Below are positions 13,001-25,699 of a stretch of 64,000 bases of DNA, piece after piece (position 1 is the stretch's first letter; every line of letters begins with the position of its first letter). Under the pieces are notes generated by a model. It worked only from the letters and a program-made list of their open reading frames with translations. It had not been told where the DNA came from and did not search any database. The stretch is from Centroberyx gerrardi (lineage: Eukaryota; Chordata; Actinopteri; Beryciformes; Berycidae). The translations under genes were made by a program, and so were the position numbers. The stretch is taken from contig NC_136010.1 of assembly GCF_048128805.1 (NCBI RefSeq), positions 15,355,980 to 15,419,979 of the forward strand, in the 5' to 3' direction.

Positions 13001-15105
13001 ACCGTTATGGACATGTACACCCTCTCCAGGACGGCATTGGGCTGAGCTTGTCGACTCACTCCCGTCTGAATCTGAAGTATGCGGGCACAGGGCTTGGCCA
13101 CTAGCCTGTATACACACAGATGGAGGCAAAAAAAAACAGGGCGGGGGCAGGGAGGGGATAAAGAGGTGGTGTGCAAGTCAGAGAAAGACATCGACCATCT
13201 TGGACAGGTTATGGCAACAGATGGACCGCTAGCCAAGTTTTGCCAAGGGGCTTCCTTCACTGACACGGACTGAAGAGCTTTCACAGTTTGCCCACAATAA
13301 TTATGTTTGGCATGCATGCGTGTCTTAGGAAGAGGGGGAGAGAGCAAGAGAGTGAGAGAGAGAGGGGCTATAGAGGAGACACAGGCAAGCGATAGAAAGA
13401 GAGAATCCTGAGGAATGTAGCACCTAGTCTAAACAGAGGGTGATGAGCTGTCATGTGAGAGGATGGGAGCGGAGACAGAGAGAGGGGGTGTAGTCCCTGA
13501 CCAAAATACTGATCTCTGTCATGGGATCGTCTTGCTGAGTTGACCATTGTCCGCACTCAAGAGTCACAGCCATTTACAACTTCTCAGTCTTACAACCCAA
13601 AGGGAAACACCCCGTGCAGACCTTTGCAACGCCAAGGCAAACCCCAGTTGAGATCTGCAACAATCTTACAGCATGGAAAAATACAGACTGAATAAGTATA
13701 GGCTGGGCTTTGGCCTCTCCCTTCCCTTTCATCTGTCAATTTACTCTAAATGAAGCACTCTAGCACAGGAAAAGCTAGGTTATGCTTGAGGTGATCTTTC
13801 CTCTGAAAAGACGGTTTGGTGGCAGCTGTGTACAGTTCATTTATACAAGTTGGACTGATGGACACCTGGTAAATAAGATGTTGCCTGCTTAACTAGAGAG
13901 ACTGTACAGAAAGACACAAAATACTCTTGTCTCCTGTAATCACATCGAAAATGAGGCTGTAAAATGAGAGTATGTCAACATATCTCTTTTTGTTCTTAAA
14001 CTATCATTAACAAAAGCAAATACTACCAGTTCTGACCAAGTTTAATAATTGTCCCCCAACCAGAGGAATCAGTTTGTCATGTCTGCAGCAGGCCTTTCAC
14101 GTCGTCACCTCACAGGAATGATAACATTGTTAAAAGTAGAAGTTGAATGGAAAAAATAAATCACCCTGAGAATTCACCTATTACTCATATTCTGAGGATC
14201 TTGCATGGTGCTAAAAATATGTATCATTTAAAAAAGAGAGAGGAAGAGAAAGGAAGACTCCAATCTGCGATGTCAAGAGACAAAACCTGCAGCTGTTAAC
14301 AAGCTATGAATGGCAGAGTGAATTTGTGAACAAAGAATTACTTCCATGTGAGCTTTATTTCGCAACATGTAACATTTATGAGCCAGAAATCTGTCCACGT
14401 GTCTTCCCATCACTGTCAGTGGAACAGCTCAGGATGTCTCTTCAAAATAAAGCGCATTGGCTAGTCTAGTCTAGTTTCTGGAGAGAGTTTGTGTTCATAA
14501 AGTTTGACTGAACTGCCCAGATCATGTGGTTATGTAAATTCTGATTTAGTGTGGATTCTCTGACGTCAAATCACCATACTTCCATATTCCTAATTTACAT
14601 GAATTTATAGCGTGTCAGTGGTACTCAATGGTGAGTTTATAGTGACCTTATCATACTTTATGGTATTTTTTTTAAAATTTCCTAAGGTATCACTACATTC
14701 TCAGAAATGAATATGCCTAAAGAGAGTTAGATTTGTTGTTGTTCTGTTTTCTATCTTTATAAAATGCGTTGGATTACTTTTTCGTAAGGGGTTTTCCTGT
14801 ATGAGCAGATGCCACATACGCTGGAAAACACACAGCTGTGCACACACGCACACACAGACACCCAAACCGAGGCAGAACTAACTTCCAACTATGGCCCCAA
14901 AAAAGGAAACAAGCGTTTTTTTGGCCTACCTCTCAAAAACCAGTCGCAAAACAAGCACACAGACGGCCAGGGGTAGGGCGTACAGTATCTGGCCCACTCG
15001 GGGATACTCCACGCCAGGTGGTGGATGCTCAAGGTCCGCCCACGTAACATTTGGTGGCAGCCAAAAACTCTCACTCCAAATCCAAGCCGAGATAGAGGAA
15101 GTCAT
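10003..15105 (-). CDS. cers5: Ceramide synthase 5
   Basis: ER membrane enzyme that N-acylates sphingoid bases with fatty acyl-CoA to make (dihydro)ceramide; CERS5 prefers C16. Ten exons on the minus strand: 15105-14930, 13105-13003, 12504-12374, 12233-12176, 11937-11887, 11742-11650, 11091-10963, 10656-10550, 10445-10289, 10149-10003. Together they give 383 residues with consistent phases; human CERS5 has 392. The N-terminus has the conserved NVTWADLE glycosylation motif. The Hox-like region includes [17 protein letters not shown]. The TLC domain carries the Lag1 motif with [13 protein letters not shown] and HDASD. The C-terminus has the [16 protein letters not shown] phospho-cluster. [14 protein letters not shown] and the FESWE segment favour CERS5 over CERS6. 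Start codon chosen because it directly precedes the conserved N-terminus. Confidence 0.95.
12615..12800. repeat. Interspersed repeat in cers5 intron
   Basis: This contains a TTTATTTAACCAGGGAAGTC block followed by ATTGAGAT and GAGCCCTGGCCAAGA. I recognise this as a repeat that is common and dispersed in fish genomes. The class cannot be fixed from this fragment and the edges are approximate. Confidence 0.5.
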
Positions 15106-18100
15106 CGGGGAAGGTATTAAAAACCAAGAATAGCAGTTGGGAACTGACTTCTCCGGCATCCAGCGGCTCAACTCAAAGCCTGGTAGCTTTGCCGTGATGT
15201 TCCCACCTCCTCCTTGACATTAGCATCACCGTCTCTGAAAAACTCCTGCTAAACTGTTCAGACCGCTAAATGACGACGACACGTAAGGCAGAAAGGCAAC
15301 ACCCACTACATCTCTGAAACTTACAAGCAAGTTTTCCTGTTGAGTAATGAATGGTCGTTTTTTATAGTTTTCTAGGTTTCATTGGTTGAACGTTGGACGG
15401 GGCTAAAGTGTTCAGTGTTGGGGATTAACCTTAGCTAACAATTAGCTGACGACAGCAACTTAAAAGTTCAACTTCTCGTTTGAGTAACCACATTTTGGAG
15501 TAGTTTGTTGAAACAGGTTTTTTTTTCAGTAGTTAACCACATTTAGCCATGTAAGTTACTTTAATCTTACTGAAAAAAAGACGAACTAAAATACAAGAGG
15601 TAACGTTAGGCCTAAATATCAGTTTCATTCTGATGTTAAATAAAATAGCTGCCCCTCTCTGACAGCATTATAACGTTAGTGATCTTATAGTAAACTTTAG
15701 AGGGATACACACAGATAGCACAGGAAAACTGTAAGTCCCTACAGGCTAAAGGCATATAGCTATGACAAATGAGATTTTAAAAAAAACACCTTCCAAGTGC
15801 GAGAAAGTCACTATAAGTCACTATTGAGTACAAGTCTCTATTGTAAATATCACAGTGACTTTCATCGGGATGGGTAAAACTCTGACCTCCAGTGGGCGAT
15901 AATCATAAGGCAAATAACCACCAGTTTTCAGAAAAAAAAAACCATTCGTTTATGCCTTTCCCCCTTTTAAAAGACCTTATCCTAATATAATTTAGATATT
16001 AGATCTTTATTAGTCTAACTCCTCAAGGAGGAAATTCATTTCCACAGCAAATCAGACACAGATACATCCACACAATCAGATACAAGGCCACTACTCAGAC
16101 ACATGACTTGACATAGACCAAAACACCGTGACAGAGGGAATTCAGACATAACAAGAAGATAGTTCACATAGCTGTAGGGGGAAATAACAGTCCAGTGGGT
16201 TATGAGTCCAGGGTGCTATTAAAGGTGATGACATGTGGGACAAAACTATTTTTGAACTCGGCGTGCCTACATAGTGAGACAAGCAGTAGGTTGAAAAAAA
16301 TTGGATTAGTTTGGTGATATAGGCATACTATTTTTTGTCATAAAGATTTAAGTCATAAAAAGTGGGTGAATTATATATAAAAAGGTGGTTAAACTGAATT
16401 TAGGTGGGTTTATCCTCCACTAGTCTGTGGTTTTAATGTATTTTTATGCTGCAATGAAAAATTATTGTGCTATTTTATTTTCAGTTAATCTCATTCACTT
16501 TAAATTGAAGTTGTGGCCATTCAGTGCTCTCTAGACCAGATCTCCTAGCTTTATACCTCTACAGGATGCTAAAATAAAGAAGAATTTTGTGCATCTTCTG
16601 ACAACAGAGTACTAGGGTGGATTGGTTTTCCCTGATTTGTCATTGTCCATGTCAACACGCAGGACAGATTCATTAAAATCTGTAGATGTTTGGCAACTTT
16701 ATATCTTGAACTTTTACTTCACCTCTACCAATGAAGGTTAAGATCTCAGACCTAAAACTGTGGCCATAGCATACAGCAGTCCAACCCCATGAGATCTGCT
16801 CCTATTGTCATATTTCGTTTTACTATAATATCTGAAATTTCAGGCAGACAAGTTTTCACAATTGATGCAGTCCTAAGATTACCCTCCAGTTTCTATGGGA
16901 AACCCAAAAACTCCCCCTAACTGAAATGAACAAAGCACTGACCTAACAACCAAACCAAACTCCTGCATGCCACAGATTCTCAACTTTGTCCCATAACGTT
17001 ACATTAGACACTACAAAGTTCAGCAATTGATTATCTCCTCAAATCAAGAAATATAAGTTGAGTTATACTGAATTTGCTGTGATAGCTGAGTCATAATTTA
17101 AAATAGATGACATGGTTTGAAATAGATTAGCCATGTCTACCGTCACCTCTAGCTGCCAGCTATCTAGCTACATGCCAACTCCATACCACAGCCCTCATAT
17201 CATTGTTTGTTGGTAGGGGTAGTCTTCTCAGTTTCCACTTCAAAGTTTCCAATGTTCTGCACTTATTCCATACTGCCAATAGAAATACATGAGTTGCTGC
17301 TGATTCTGCAGAGGGGAGGAATAGGGAGTAACTAGCTGGGATGGCTAAAGGAAATGGATATTGATATTTATCTAGCTAGTTATAGTTAGGCTTCATACAG
17401 CTTGCTGGTTGATGGTATTTATTATACTTTAAGGGATATTCTTCTCAATTTCTACTCTTAATTTCACCATTGATTGATTTTCTGGGTGCAGCATTCTTTC
17501 ATCATGTATCACCGGTCTGGAAAAACATGTGACACATGAGCTGGTCAGACTTTTACAGCCTCAAGCATTAATATTACGATGATAATACCACCATGGCTAA
17601 ATTGTTTTATTGTTTATTGTTGGATTATGGATATGTAATGGTATAACATTCCAAAATGTTATACCAAAAATAATTGAGAAGGTGATTAGTTAAAACATAA
17701 TATGACAAATGAAGCAAACTGATGCCAGATCAGGCTAACGCTACATCAGTGAATGAGCATTTGCAACTTTAAGGGTGCACACAAACATGAAAGTAAGCAT
17801 GTTTGTGTACAGGTTATGATGAATTATTTAACTAAAACCTGCATGTCTGAATTGAACCAAAGTGTGTAAGGTGATCACGTTATGAGTCAGACCAGAGTTC
17901 TTTGCTTACAATGACAAAGGCTATTAAAATCACAGTGACATGTTTTCCTAATTAGGCTACTACTATCTTGATGAAATGATGAAAAGGCTAACTCTATTAT
18001 AGTCCAATACAATGCTCAGTCCAAATTAGCTAAATAAAACAATACGGCTATATAGCACTTACAGTGGCTCCACCCTTCAGGATGACGTACCGTCTATCTA
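15106..18100. other. cers5-slmap intergenic region
   Basis: The first few hundred bases should hold the cers5 promoter and 5' UTR. The rest is AT-rich with no convincing exon on either strand. A stretch at about 15,990-16,280 (TTTATTAGTC..CTCAAGGAGGAAATTCATTT) resembles a degraded dispersed fish repeat of unknown class. I looked here for SLMAP FHA-domain exons and did not see any. Confidence 0.55.
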
Positions 18101-18599
18101 TAGACCATCCTAACACTATAGGCCAATAATTAGTTAATTTAAAGTGACAAAAGAGTGCCCTACATGGCAAAACAAGGAAGGGGGGTTGCACATACTTGGC
18201 ACACACTCTGTCACACTCTCACAGTCGCAGGCCCTATTGTGTGTCATCCTGTAGATTTTTACATCAGTACCAACTGGCCAGAGAGCAGCACAATTCCCTG
18301 AACAAAACCTCTCTGTGTTTCAGTATGCAGCTGCAGCTTCCGAGATGCCCTACTCGGATACATGACCTAGTGTGGAGGGGCTGCGGACTTCAACCAAAAA
18401 CAGGGGGGGGTCGTGTATCAGAGGACATTCGTCTGACTTGCCTCCAGTGTAGCATTTTAGTCATCCTCAAGGTATTTGTCCATTCACTTCTGCCAGATCT
18501 TTATCTTCAGTGGCTGCAGTTCAACAATAACTGGGAGGTCTGGCAGGCAGCCTCGGTCTTTGCTTGTGGTCTCCCCCTTTCCAGTTGGACTGTTCCATT

Positions 18600-18690
18600 T
18601 CGCATCTGAAAAATCAGATAGTTGGAGAAGAGTTCTTCATGTCAGGGACTGCTGTAGCCCAGCACATATAATAGCTCTTGGATCACCTAA
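18600..18690 (+). other. slmap: Possible 5' untranslated exon of slmap
   Basis: A good donor (CCTAAG followed by GTAATA, near 18691) precedes the first recognised slmap exon at 19034. If spliced to it, the joined reading frame has an in-frame TAA immediately before. Translation would therefore begin at the ATG at 19042. No transcript evidence exists here; inference only. Confidence 0.25.
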
Positions 18691-19041
18691 GGTAATATTT
18701 TCTGCTTTTTAGTTTTTATTGCTTATCTTTTATGATACATTTTCTGTGAATTAGACTTCAAAGGAAATTTCTGAGCAATTATACAGGCTACTTCTAAAAG
18801 TACTTGTTTTCTGTTCATGGATGAACATGCACTTTTTGGGTTTTCCTTTAGAAATGCCATACAATTTATATTATTATTATTATTATTACTATTATTCTAC
18901 TTATTATTAGTTATTTTACTGAATGTATTTCTTTTTAAATGGTTTTATGTTTGTCAACATTGGCTCTTGATTTAGTGATATGTCTATTTCACTGCTCTGT
19001 CCACTGACATGACATATAATTCTTCTGTCCCAGATAAGCAA

Positions 19042-22000
19042 ATGGATGAGAAACAGCTGAACGACCCCTTGAATAATGTGTCACTCATTAAAGGTAACAG
19101 CTGTTTTATTGTTGTATGTACATGGGAAGACAGAACTGGAGGGAATGACTTGGCAGTGTTTTGCTGTTCTTTGGCTCTTATCTGGCACAGCATCTCTTAC
19201 TGATTGAGATTATAAAAAAGGAAAAACAAACATCAGTGTCAAGACTTCAAATGACCGGCTTTAGAGCTTACAATGCTATAGAAGGCTTTGCTTTTTGGGG
19301 GCAAATTTCACTGGTCAACAGCTTATTAGAAGATGGAGTCTCTTCACACAGAGGCCAACTCGGATGACTAATATTGGTTAGCTTTGACATTTAGGGCGTC
19401 TGGAATCAAAATAGAATGTAGTGACTAATACAATACGAATGTAATACAGACAACATGAAAATATGAACGGGGACAGTCATGACTCAGACCAGTGTTACTG
19501 AACATATTGGTGAGTGAATGAATTTTGCATGATGAATGAATTTGTAATGCTTCACTGCACATTATATCGGGGGCACAAAACAAACGGGCTCCTCACGACG
19601 ACAACATTTTTGCCATGAGCGGTAATCTCAATTTGATACGGATATCTCTCCGTTTCAGTCACATACAGCACATTCTGTAGCTGTAAAGTAATACCAGGCA
19701 GATTCATCAGCAGTTTTAAAGAGATTCATTGTATATTCTAATCATTCAGTGCGAGGCATGATAATCCTCTGATTCAGTTTAAGACTGCTGTCACATTCAC
19801 TGGGTAGGAGAACCGGCAGTGGGAACGATGGACCATGATGGCTATACCCTTCGGCATTTGTGCTAAAAAAAGAATTATCCCTACTTTTTTTTTTTTCCTG
19901 TTGTCACTTTGAAGCAATTTGATGCTCAACAACCCAGCTCGTCTGAGAGGTATTTTTTATATACAGAGAAACCCTGTTATTGTTTTGTCAGGTGTCATTT
20001 GCTGACACTAAGACATAATGGCGATAATAACTGACCATGCCATGTTACTAAAGATAAACACATCCAAGCTCTATTGGATGCCCTCTTGTCTGAGATACAC
20101 ACACACACGCACACACACACACTCTCTCCCTCTCCCTCTCTCACATGCAACCTCGCTCAGCTGTGCACATACACTCGCACAAAATACACAAGTGCATTCA
20201 TCTTCCACACACACTACACACAGACAACCCCACTTACAGGGAGCCCACTCACATTCTGATGCTCACTCAGCCACTCATACATATGCATACACACACACAC
20301 ACACATACAGACTCTCAGTGCTCCTTAGACTGCAAAGCCAGGAGAGAACATTCTGCCCTCTCATCCTCAGCCTGGCACACAGCAGGCTGGTCATGTGTTT
20401 GAGCCAGGGGGTGCCACCAGCCTCCAGCAGTCTGTCTACACCCTTTCATTTTAGGGACGTCTATTAGAATAACTTCATCTGATAGCAGTCCTAATGAAAT
20501 GTGTGTATGTGTGTGTGCGTGCATTAGTGTGTCAATGTGCGCATGTGTATGAGACACAATGAAATCCCAGTTTTCCCGACCAATATAGCATTTCACAGCG
20601 ATGTCATAGTCCTCTGATGTGTCCATTTATGGTGCACATGCTTGACCTGTTCTGGCTCTTGTTTTCTCCTCTGCCAAAAGGCTTGATCTGAGATGAGGTC
20701 ACCTCTTTTTCTGGCCGTGGCAGATTAGGGGATCAGGATGCTCACTGGGTATTATAAAGCCCCGAAGTATTTGCGGGGCTTGTTTCCACCTCTAGAAAGC
20801 ACAACATACCCTTGACAACGATGGCTAGTTCTTTCCCTCTGTGTATTGTTTAACTTACTGTTAGCAAGCAGTGTTGATGTGCCAAAGAAACAGCTCATAC
20901 GCTGCTGGGGTAATGGACAATTTGGAATGAAGACTTGGGTAGACTATTCAGATAATGCATTTGTGTCTATTTCTGGGTTAGCAATTAGTTTATGTAATAG
21001 GCCCATTTTTAATGTCTTGGGAAATTATCCAGTATGTCAGCCCTGGTTAAATATTTGGGACTGAAGCAAAATTAACAAGGCAAGACATTCAGTTATCATA
21101 GTTCTATTTTTGTGGCAACTTACAGAATTGCTGATTACTGCTTAAAGTACCATTCTGCACTCAGCTTTACTTTATAGTGTGCTCTGTTTACTATGCAGGT
21201 AGATAAGCTAATGTAATTATGAAAGTCTACCCTTACAGTTACTCTCATGTTAGTAGAATAGATCTTCTACCTCGGGTAAACACTTTTGCTCTGTATTTTA
21301 CTCAGATGAGCTTCACCGGTCAAACACGGGGTCGTCTGGCGACTCAGAGAAAATCATCCAGCGCTTGAATGATGAACTTCGAGAAGCCCAGGAGCTAGCC
21401 AATACCGAGAAGCTGAAATGCATGGAGCTACAAGGTATAGAATACAAATATCTTCGTGTCAGACTGAAATACGATTTGATCACTTATACAAGTTGACTTA
21501 TACTTTTTGACCTGATGTCCTTACAGGTCTCCTGGAGGACGAGAGAAGAGAAAATAAGCATCAAACTGACGAATCTGTAAAACAGATAAAACTTCTTCAA
21601 GGTAAGCCTGTGTGTTGTTTGGAGTTGCCTGTTGCCTTTTGGGGCATGTGCAAGTTGCAGATGGGCAGGAATGTTTTTGGGAGAGCTGTATTGGAGAGTT
21701 TGTGCTTATTCTCACTTAAAATAGCTTAATCATACTGCCATCTTCTCTTGATATAAATCCTAGTATATATGTTTGTAATCTATAATGAACACCAACTATG
21801 GTGTGGGCAGGCCAGCTGCGGCAGCTCCAAGATGAAATGGGCATTCTCAGAGAGCAGAGAGACAACGCCTCCTCCAGTTCACGTGATGAGGTGAAATCAC
21901 TGCAACGTGCCCTGGAGGCAGCCACGTCTGAACGGGAGCGTGAGGTCACTGCTATCCAGACTAACCTAGCAACTGTCACCAAGGACCTGGACAAATGGCG

Positions 22001-25000
22001 TCAGGCTGCCAACAAATATGAGCATGAGATTGACAACCTGCAGGGTGACCTTCAGCAACAGAGCAAGCAGTGGCAGAAGACTGCAGAGATACAAGGTACT
22101 ACATGGTGCAAATACACATATTGATACATAACATAATGATAATAGTTGGTGAAAATGACATTTGTGACACAACGGTAATAATTGTAATCATCATAATGTC
22201 TGATATTGTCAATTGCCATATATAAATTAAAGGGATAATTTGCCCTGAAACAAGTATGTACAACTCAAACACAAAATTATAATCCAGATAATCAAGACTT
22301 TAATTCTGGGGTTGCTTCACTGACAGTGAATGAGAGGCTTTCATAGTAGCAGTTAACAGTTTCAAACCAGAAACTTGCATCCCAGAAAAAATATTATTGT
22401 GGGTACCATCAGTTCTAACAAAGTCATTCTCCCACTCCATTTTAGGGGAGCAATTTGAAAAAGTGTTGCTTAATGACCTCACGGTTTAGAGGTATATAGC
22501 TCTTTTGTTTCTAGCTATAAGAGACTAGGCTGTCCAAGATAACAGGAACATGTCAGTGTATTATTATAAATATGTTTTGTTCTGAATCATTCTATGAGCT
22601 GATTCGGATAAGAGTCTCTGCTTAAAACAACAATATAAATGTAAATGACTTTATGCTGTAGTGTCATAATGTACATAAAGCCTTGAATGCTTTCCACAGC
22701 CGGTGAACTGCAGTCCATGCAGAAGGAGTGTAACGGCCTTCAGAAGGAGTGTTCTGCCCTGCGATCTGAAAAACAGGACATTGCGAATAAGCATCAGAAG
22801 GAAAAGAGCAGTCTGCAGAGTGAATGTGCTGCCCTCAGGGTCGAGAAGGAGGAACTCCTCAAGACTCACCAGAAAGAGAGGGGCAACCTGCAGAATGAGG
22901 CCGCCGCCGTGCGCTCCGAGAAAGAGGCAATGCTGAAGAAACAGCAGCAGCTAGAGAAGGACTTCGCCAGGTCAGGGCAAGAGCTCAACTCCACCCCCAC
23001 CTCCCTGCTCCCTCTGTCTCATTTGCTCCACTCTAGCGTCCATTTTGCTGTTTATACCTCACATTGCTCTCACCCTGATCCTCTACCTCCTGAACTCCTT
23101 GTTTTCTTGTGTCTGCTAGTTCACGTGCCCAGAATGATGAGCTGAGCAATAGCCTTAAGGCCCTGGAGAGATCCCAGGAGGAGCTGGAGAAGAGGCTGGG
23201 GGCCCTGAAGCTCCAGCACCAGCAGGACAGTACCAAGCTCCAGACCCAGCTGGATGAGGCGGACAGCCGCACCAAGGACCTGCAGAGAGAGGTAAACTCT
23301 CAAAACAAATCGGCCTCAAGCTAAGGAACCAGATCCTTTATCTGTCTGTCTGGACCAGTTTTCATTTATTCACTGCGCTTGACTTTGTAGTATCTTGAGG
23401 TCATTTCTTTACCAGTACACAGGATTTGATGTTACAATCCTCTGTGCCATAATCCAGGGTGAACATTCATACAGAGGCCTAATTAATTCAAAAGAATAAT
23501 GTACTAACCCACAAATAGTGTTCGTACAGGACATCAGGCTGCAGCATCATAAATCTACAGGACCATCAGACAGGCAGCACCATTCACCAGCCACCTAATC
23601 TAAATGTTACTAGGTTGAGTGTGAGTGTGGGTGTGTCACTGGGGTTATGAAGTGGGCCCCTCGCATCACAGATGTTTTATTGAATACCTCCAGATAGCTC
23701 ACAGTGTATTCCAGCGTCCTGGCGCCACCCTGCTGTGCTGTTCTGCTGTACCACTGCAACCTAAGATCTGAGAGCCTGACCTCTACATGCCCAATCCATC
23801 TGCATTATCAAAAAGAGAGAGAAGTGTGTGTGTGTGTGTGTGTGTGTGGGGCAAAGTGTGGTGTTTGGGTTGGGTTAATGTTATCTAGCCAGATACAAGT
23901 AATAAAAATATATATATATACCAACAGCAAGCATAGTACTAACAAACAAAATATTACATACAAATTTACCACCAATCTAGCAAAACCGATATGCTACCAA
24001 GCCAATTTATGAGCATACTAGCAACCCACTATACAAGCAAATGTATTTCTAACAAACTATATTTGCAAACCTAGTAACATGCCAACATATCAACATGCTA
24101 AGAAATATATACCAGCAATATACCAGCAAACATGCTACCAACAAACAGCCAAAGCAGCCATGCTAACAGCAAACATTGTCAGCTAGCATGCTAAAAGCAA
24201 ACAAAAGCCAACAAGCCAACATAAACAATGCTAAAAAATCAGTATACCAGTATACATACTACCAAAAACCAGCAAGCATGCCACAAACCGTTTTCACCAT
24301 ATAACACTCAAGGGCATTTACTACATCAGCAACTTTGTGCCCCAGTCATTGTGCTTCCTCCTTAGCCAGATCCACACTGAAAAGACACTGAATTGACAAT
24401 GAAATTGACCTTGTGTTGATTTCATATGAAAACTGTAATTTGCTTTATGCAGTATGAGGAGGCTAAGACCGAGCTGTCAGACCTTAAGGAGAAATACGAG
24501 AAGACTGAGCAGGAAAAACAGTCGATCGCAGATGAGCTTCAGGAGTGCCAAGCCAGCATGAAGATTTTACAGGAGAAAGGAACAAAGGTGAGTGCTGTTC
24601 TGTCCGTACAACAGGAAGAAAGAGGCATTCATGTTTCTTAACAAAATCATGTTTTATAAATGTTGTTAAAATATTATTTTAAAAGTCACATTAAGTTTAT
24701 TATAATCCTTCTGTGTTATAAAGTTAAAAACGGCACCATAGCTATTATTGGCATAGGAAGCAAACATCCTCAGTTGTCTTCAGTTTAAGAGCATGAGCTT
24801 TGCTTTCTCAAATTTTGCAACAAGAGCGTACTGAACACCAATTCATTGCGTGAAATATCTTCAGGCATAAAAAAGTGAATCTCTGGATAGATTCACAAGA
24901 ACATTTTTTATCTCGGCACACCTGCTTCCCTCTACTCATCCACGGTCCCATTACTGTTGCTTTTAGACGATGACACAGACTCTTGTGTGACTTTGAGATT

Positions 25001-25656
25001 TGTATACACCAATTACAGACTGAAGGGTTTATTAATATGCCCAACTAAAGTATGTCCCTTTGCACTTGATTACTATAATATCCCTTCCCTCCTGTAGACT
25101 TCCCTATTGCTGCCTGTTCAAGCCATAGTCATCGGCCTTATCCTGGCTTTGCTGTATTGGTGCTTCGGCGCATTGTGGTAGAAAGGTACACATTACTCCT
25201 GTCAAGTCGGCCTACATCTCTCATCCTCATCACTCTCTTTTAGACCATTGCATGACTTAATCAGGTCTTCCTCATTCCTCAGAATCCCTCCCTGTGGGAA
25301 ACTCCAAAAATTGTCTCCTCTGAAATCTAACCTTTCTAATCATACAGTGTCAACATCTGACATCTGCTTGTCTTGTCTGGATGGCTAATATCTAACAACG
25401 GGGCTCGGATGGGCTTGTCTTTCTCTATCTGAAAGAGCTGTTTTTTTAACCCTCGTTTTCTGTGCACTGCATTCGTCTCAGTGGCGAGCTCCCTCTGTCA
25501 AAGCTTTGACCAGTTTTGGACGGGCAGTTTGATCCGGTGATGCTCATGTTTCCATCTCTGTGTCACCGCTTGTTTCAGAACCCGTGGATGATCTGGGGGC
25601 CTGCGGTCGCTGTGGCTCTAACAGCTGTGACTGCGGCTGTGCTCTTCAGGACCTGA
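19042..25656 (+). CDS. slmap: Sarcolemmal membrane-associated protein (SLMAP), coiled-coil form
   Basis: Tail-anchored coiled-coil protein of the ER, sarcolemma and centrosome; full-length vertebrate SLMAP is a STRIPAK subunit through its FHA domain. Exons: 19034-19093, 21306-21434, 21527-21601, 21811-22095, 22700-22970, 23120-23291, 24453-24587, then either 25098-25181 or 25579-25656. From ATG 19042 the first ending gives 400 residues. Recognisable SLMAP segments are LNDPLNNVSLIK, EAQELANTEKLKCMELQ, KYEKTEQEKQSIADELQEC and LQEKGTK. The protein is almost all coiled coil. The two final exons each encode a hydrophobic anchor: LLLPVQAIVIGLILALLYW, or NPWMIWGPAVAVALTAVTAA. The second matches the usual human tail (KPWPWMPMLAALVAVTA). 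No FHA exons are visible upstream, so this is either an internal-promoter short form or a locus that has lost its 5' half. Confidence 0.88.
22200..22660. repeat. Degraded interspersed repeat in slmap intron
   Basis: The right end (GATTCGGATAAGAGTCTCTG followed by TAAATGTAAATG) resembles the tail GGATAAGAGCGTCTGCTAAATG found on many fish SINE and LINE copies. The body is not identified and the limits are approximate. Confidence 0.4.
23824..23847. repeat. (GT)n microsatellite in slmap intron
   Basis: A short, almost perfect GT run in the intron between exons 23120-23291 and 24453-24587. Confidence 0.9.
23915..24295. repeat. Degenerate minisatellite in slmap intron
   Basis: This is a low-complexity tract of imperfect units built from words such as CCAACAAGC, CATGCTA and CAGCAAAC, repeated over about 380 bases with many small differences. 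It sits between slmap exons 23120-23291 and 24453-24587 and has no coding potential. Confidence 0.7.
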
Positions 25657-25699
25657 GGGCAACACGCGCAAACACACACACTCGTCACTCGTCGTCAGA

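Noticed and set aside
18196-18609. 137-codon open frame on the + strand upstream of slmap
   Set aside because: No recognisable family, no flanking splice logic and low-complexity start; probably a chance frame in an intergenic region.
20018-20467. 149-codon open frame on the + strand
   Set aside because: It runs through a CA/CT microsatellite (about 20,097-20,152 and 20,290-20,305) in a slmap intron. The His/Thr/Ser-rich product is a repeat artefact.
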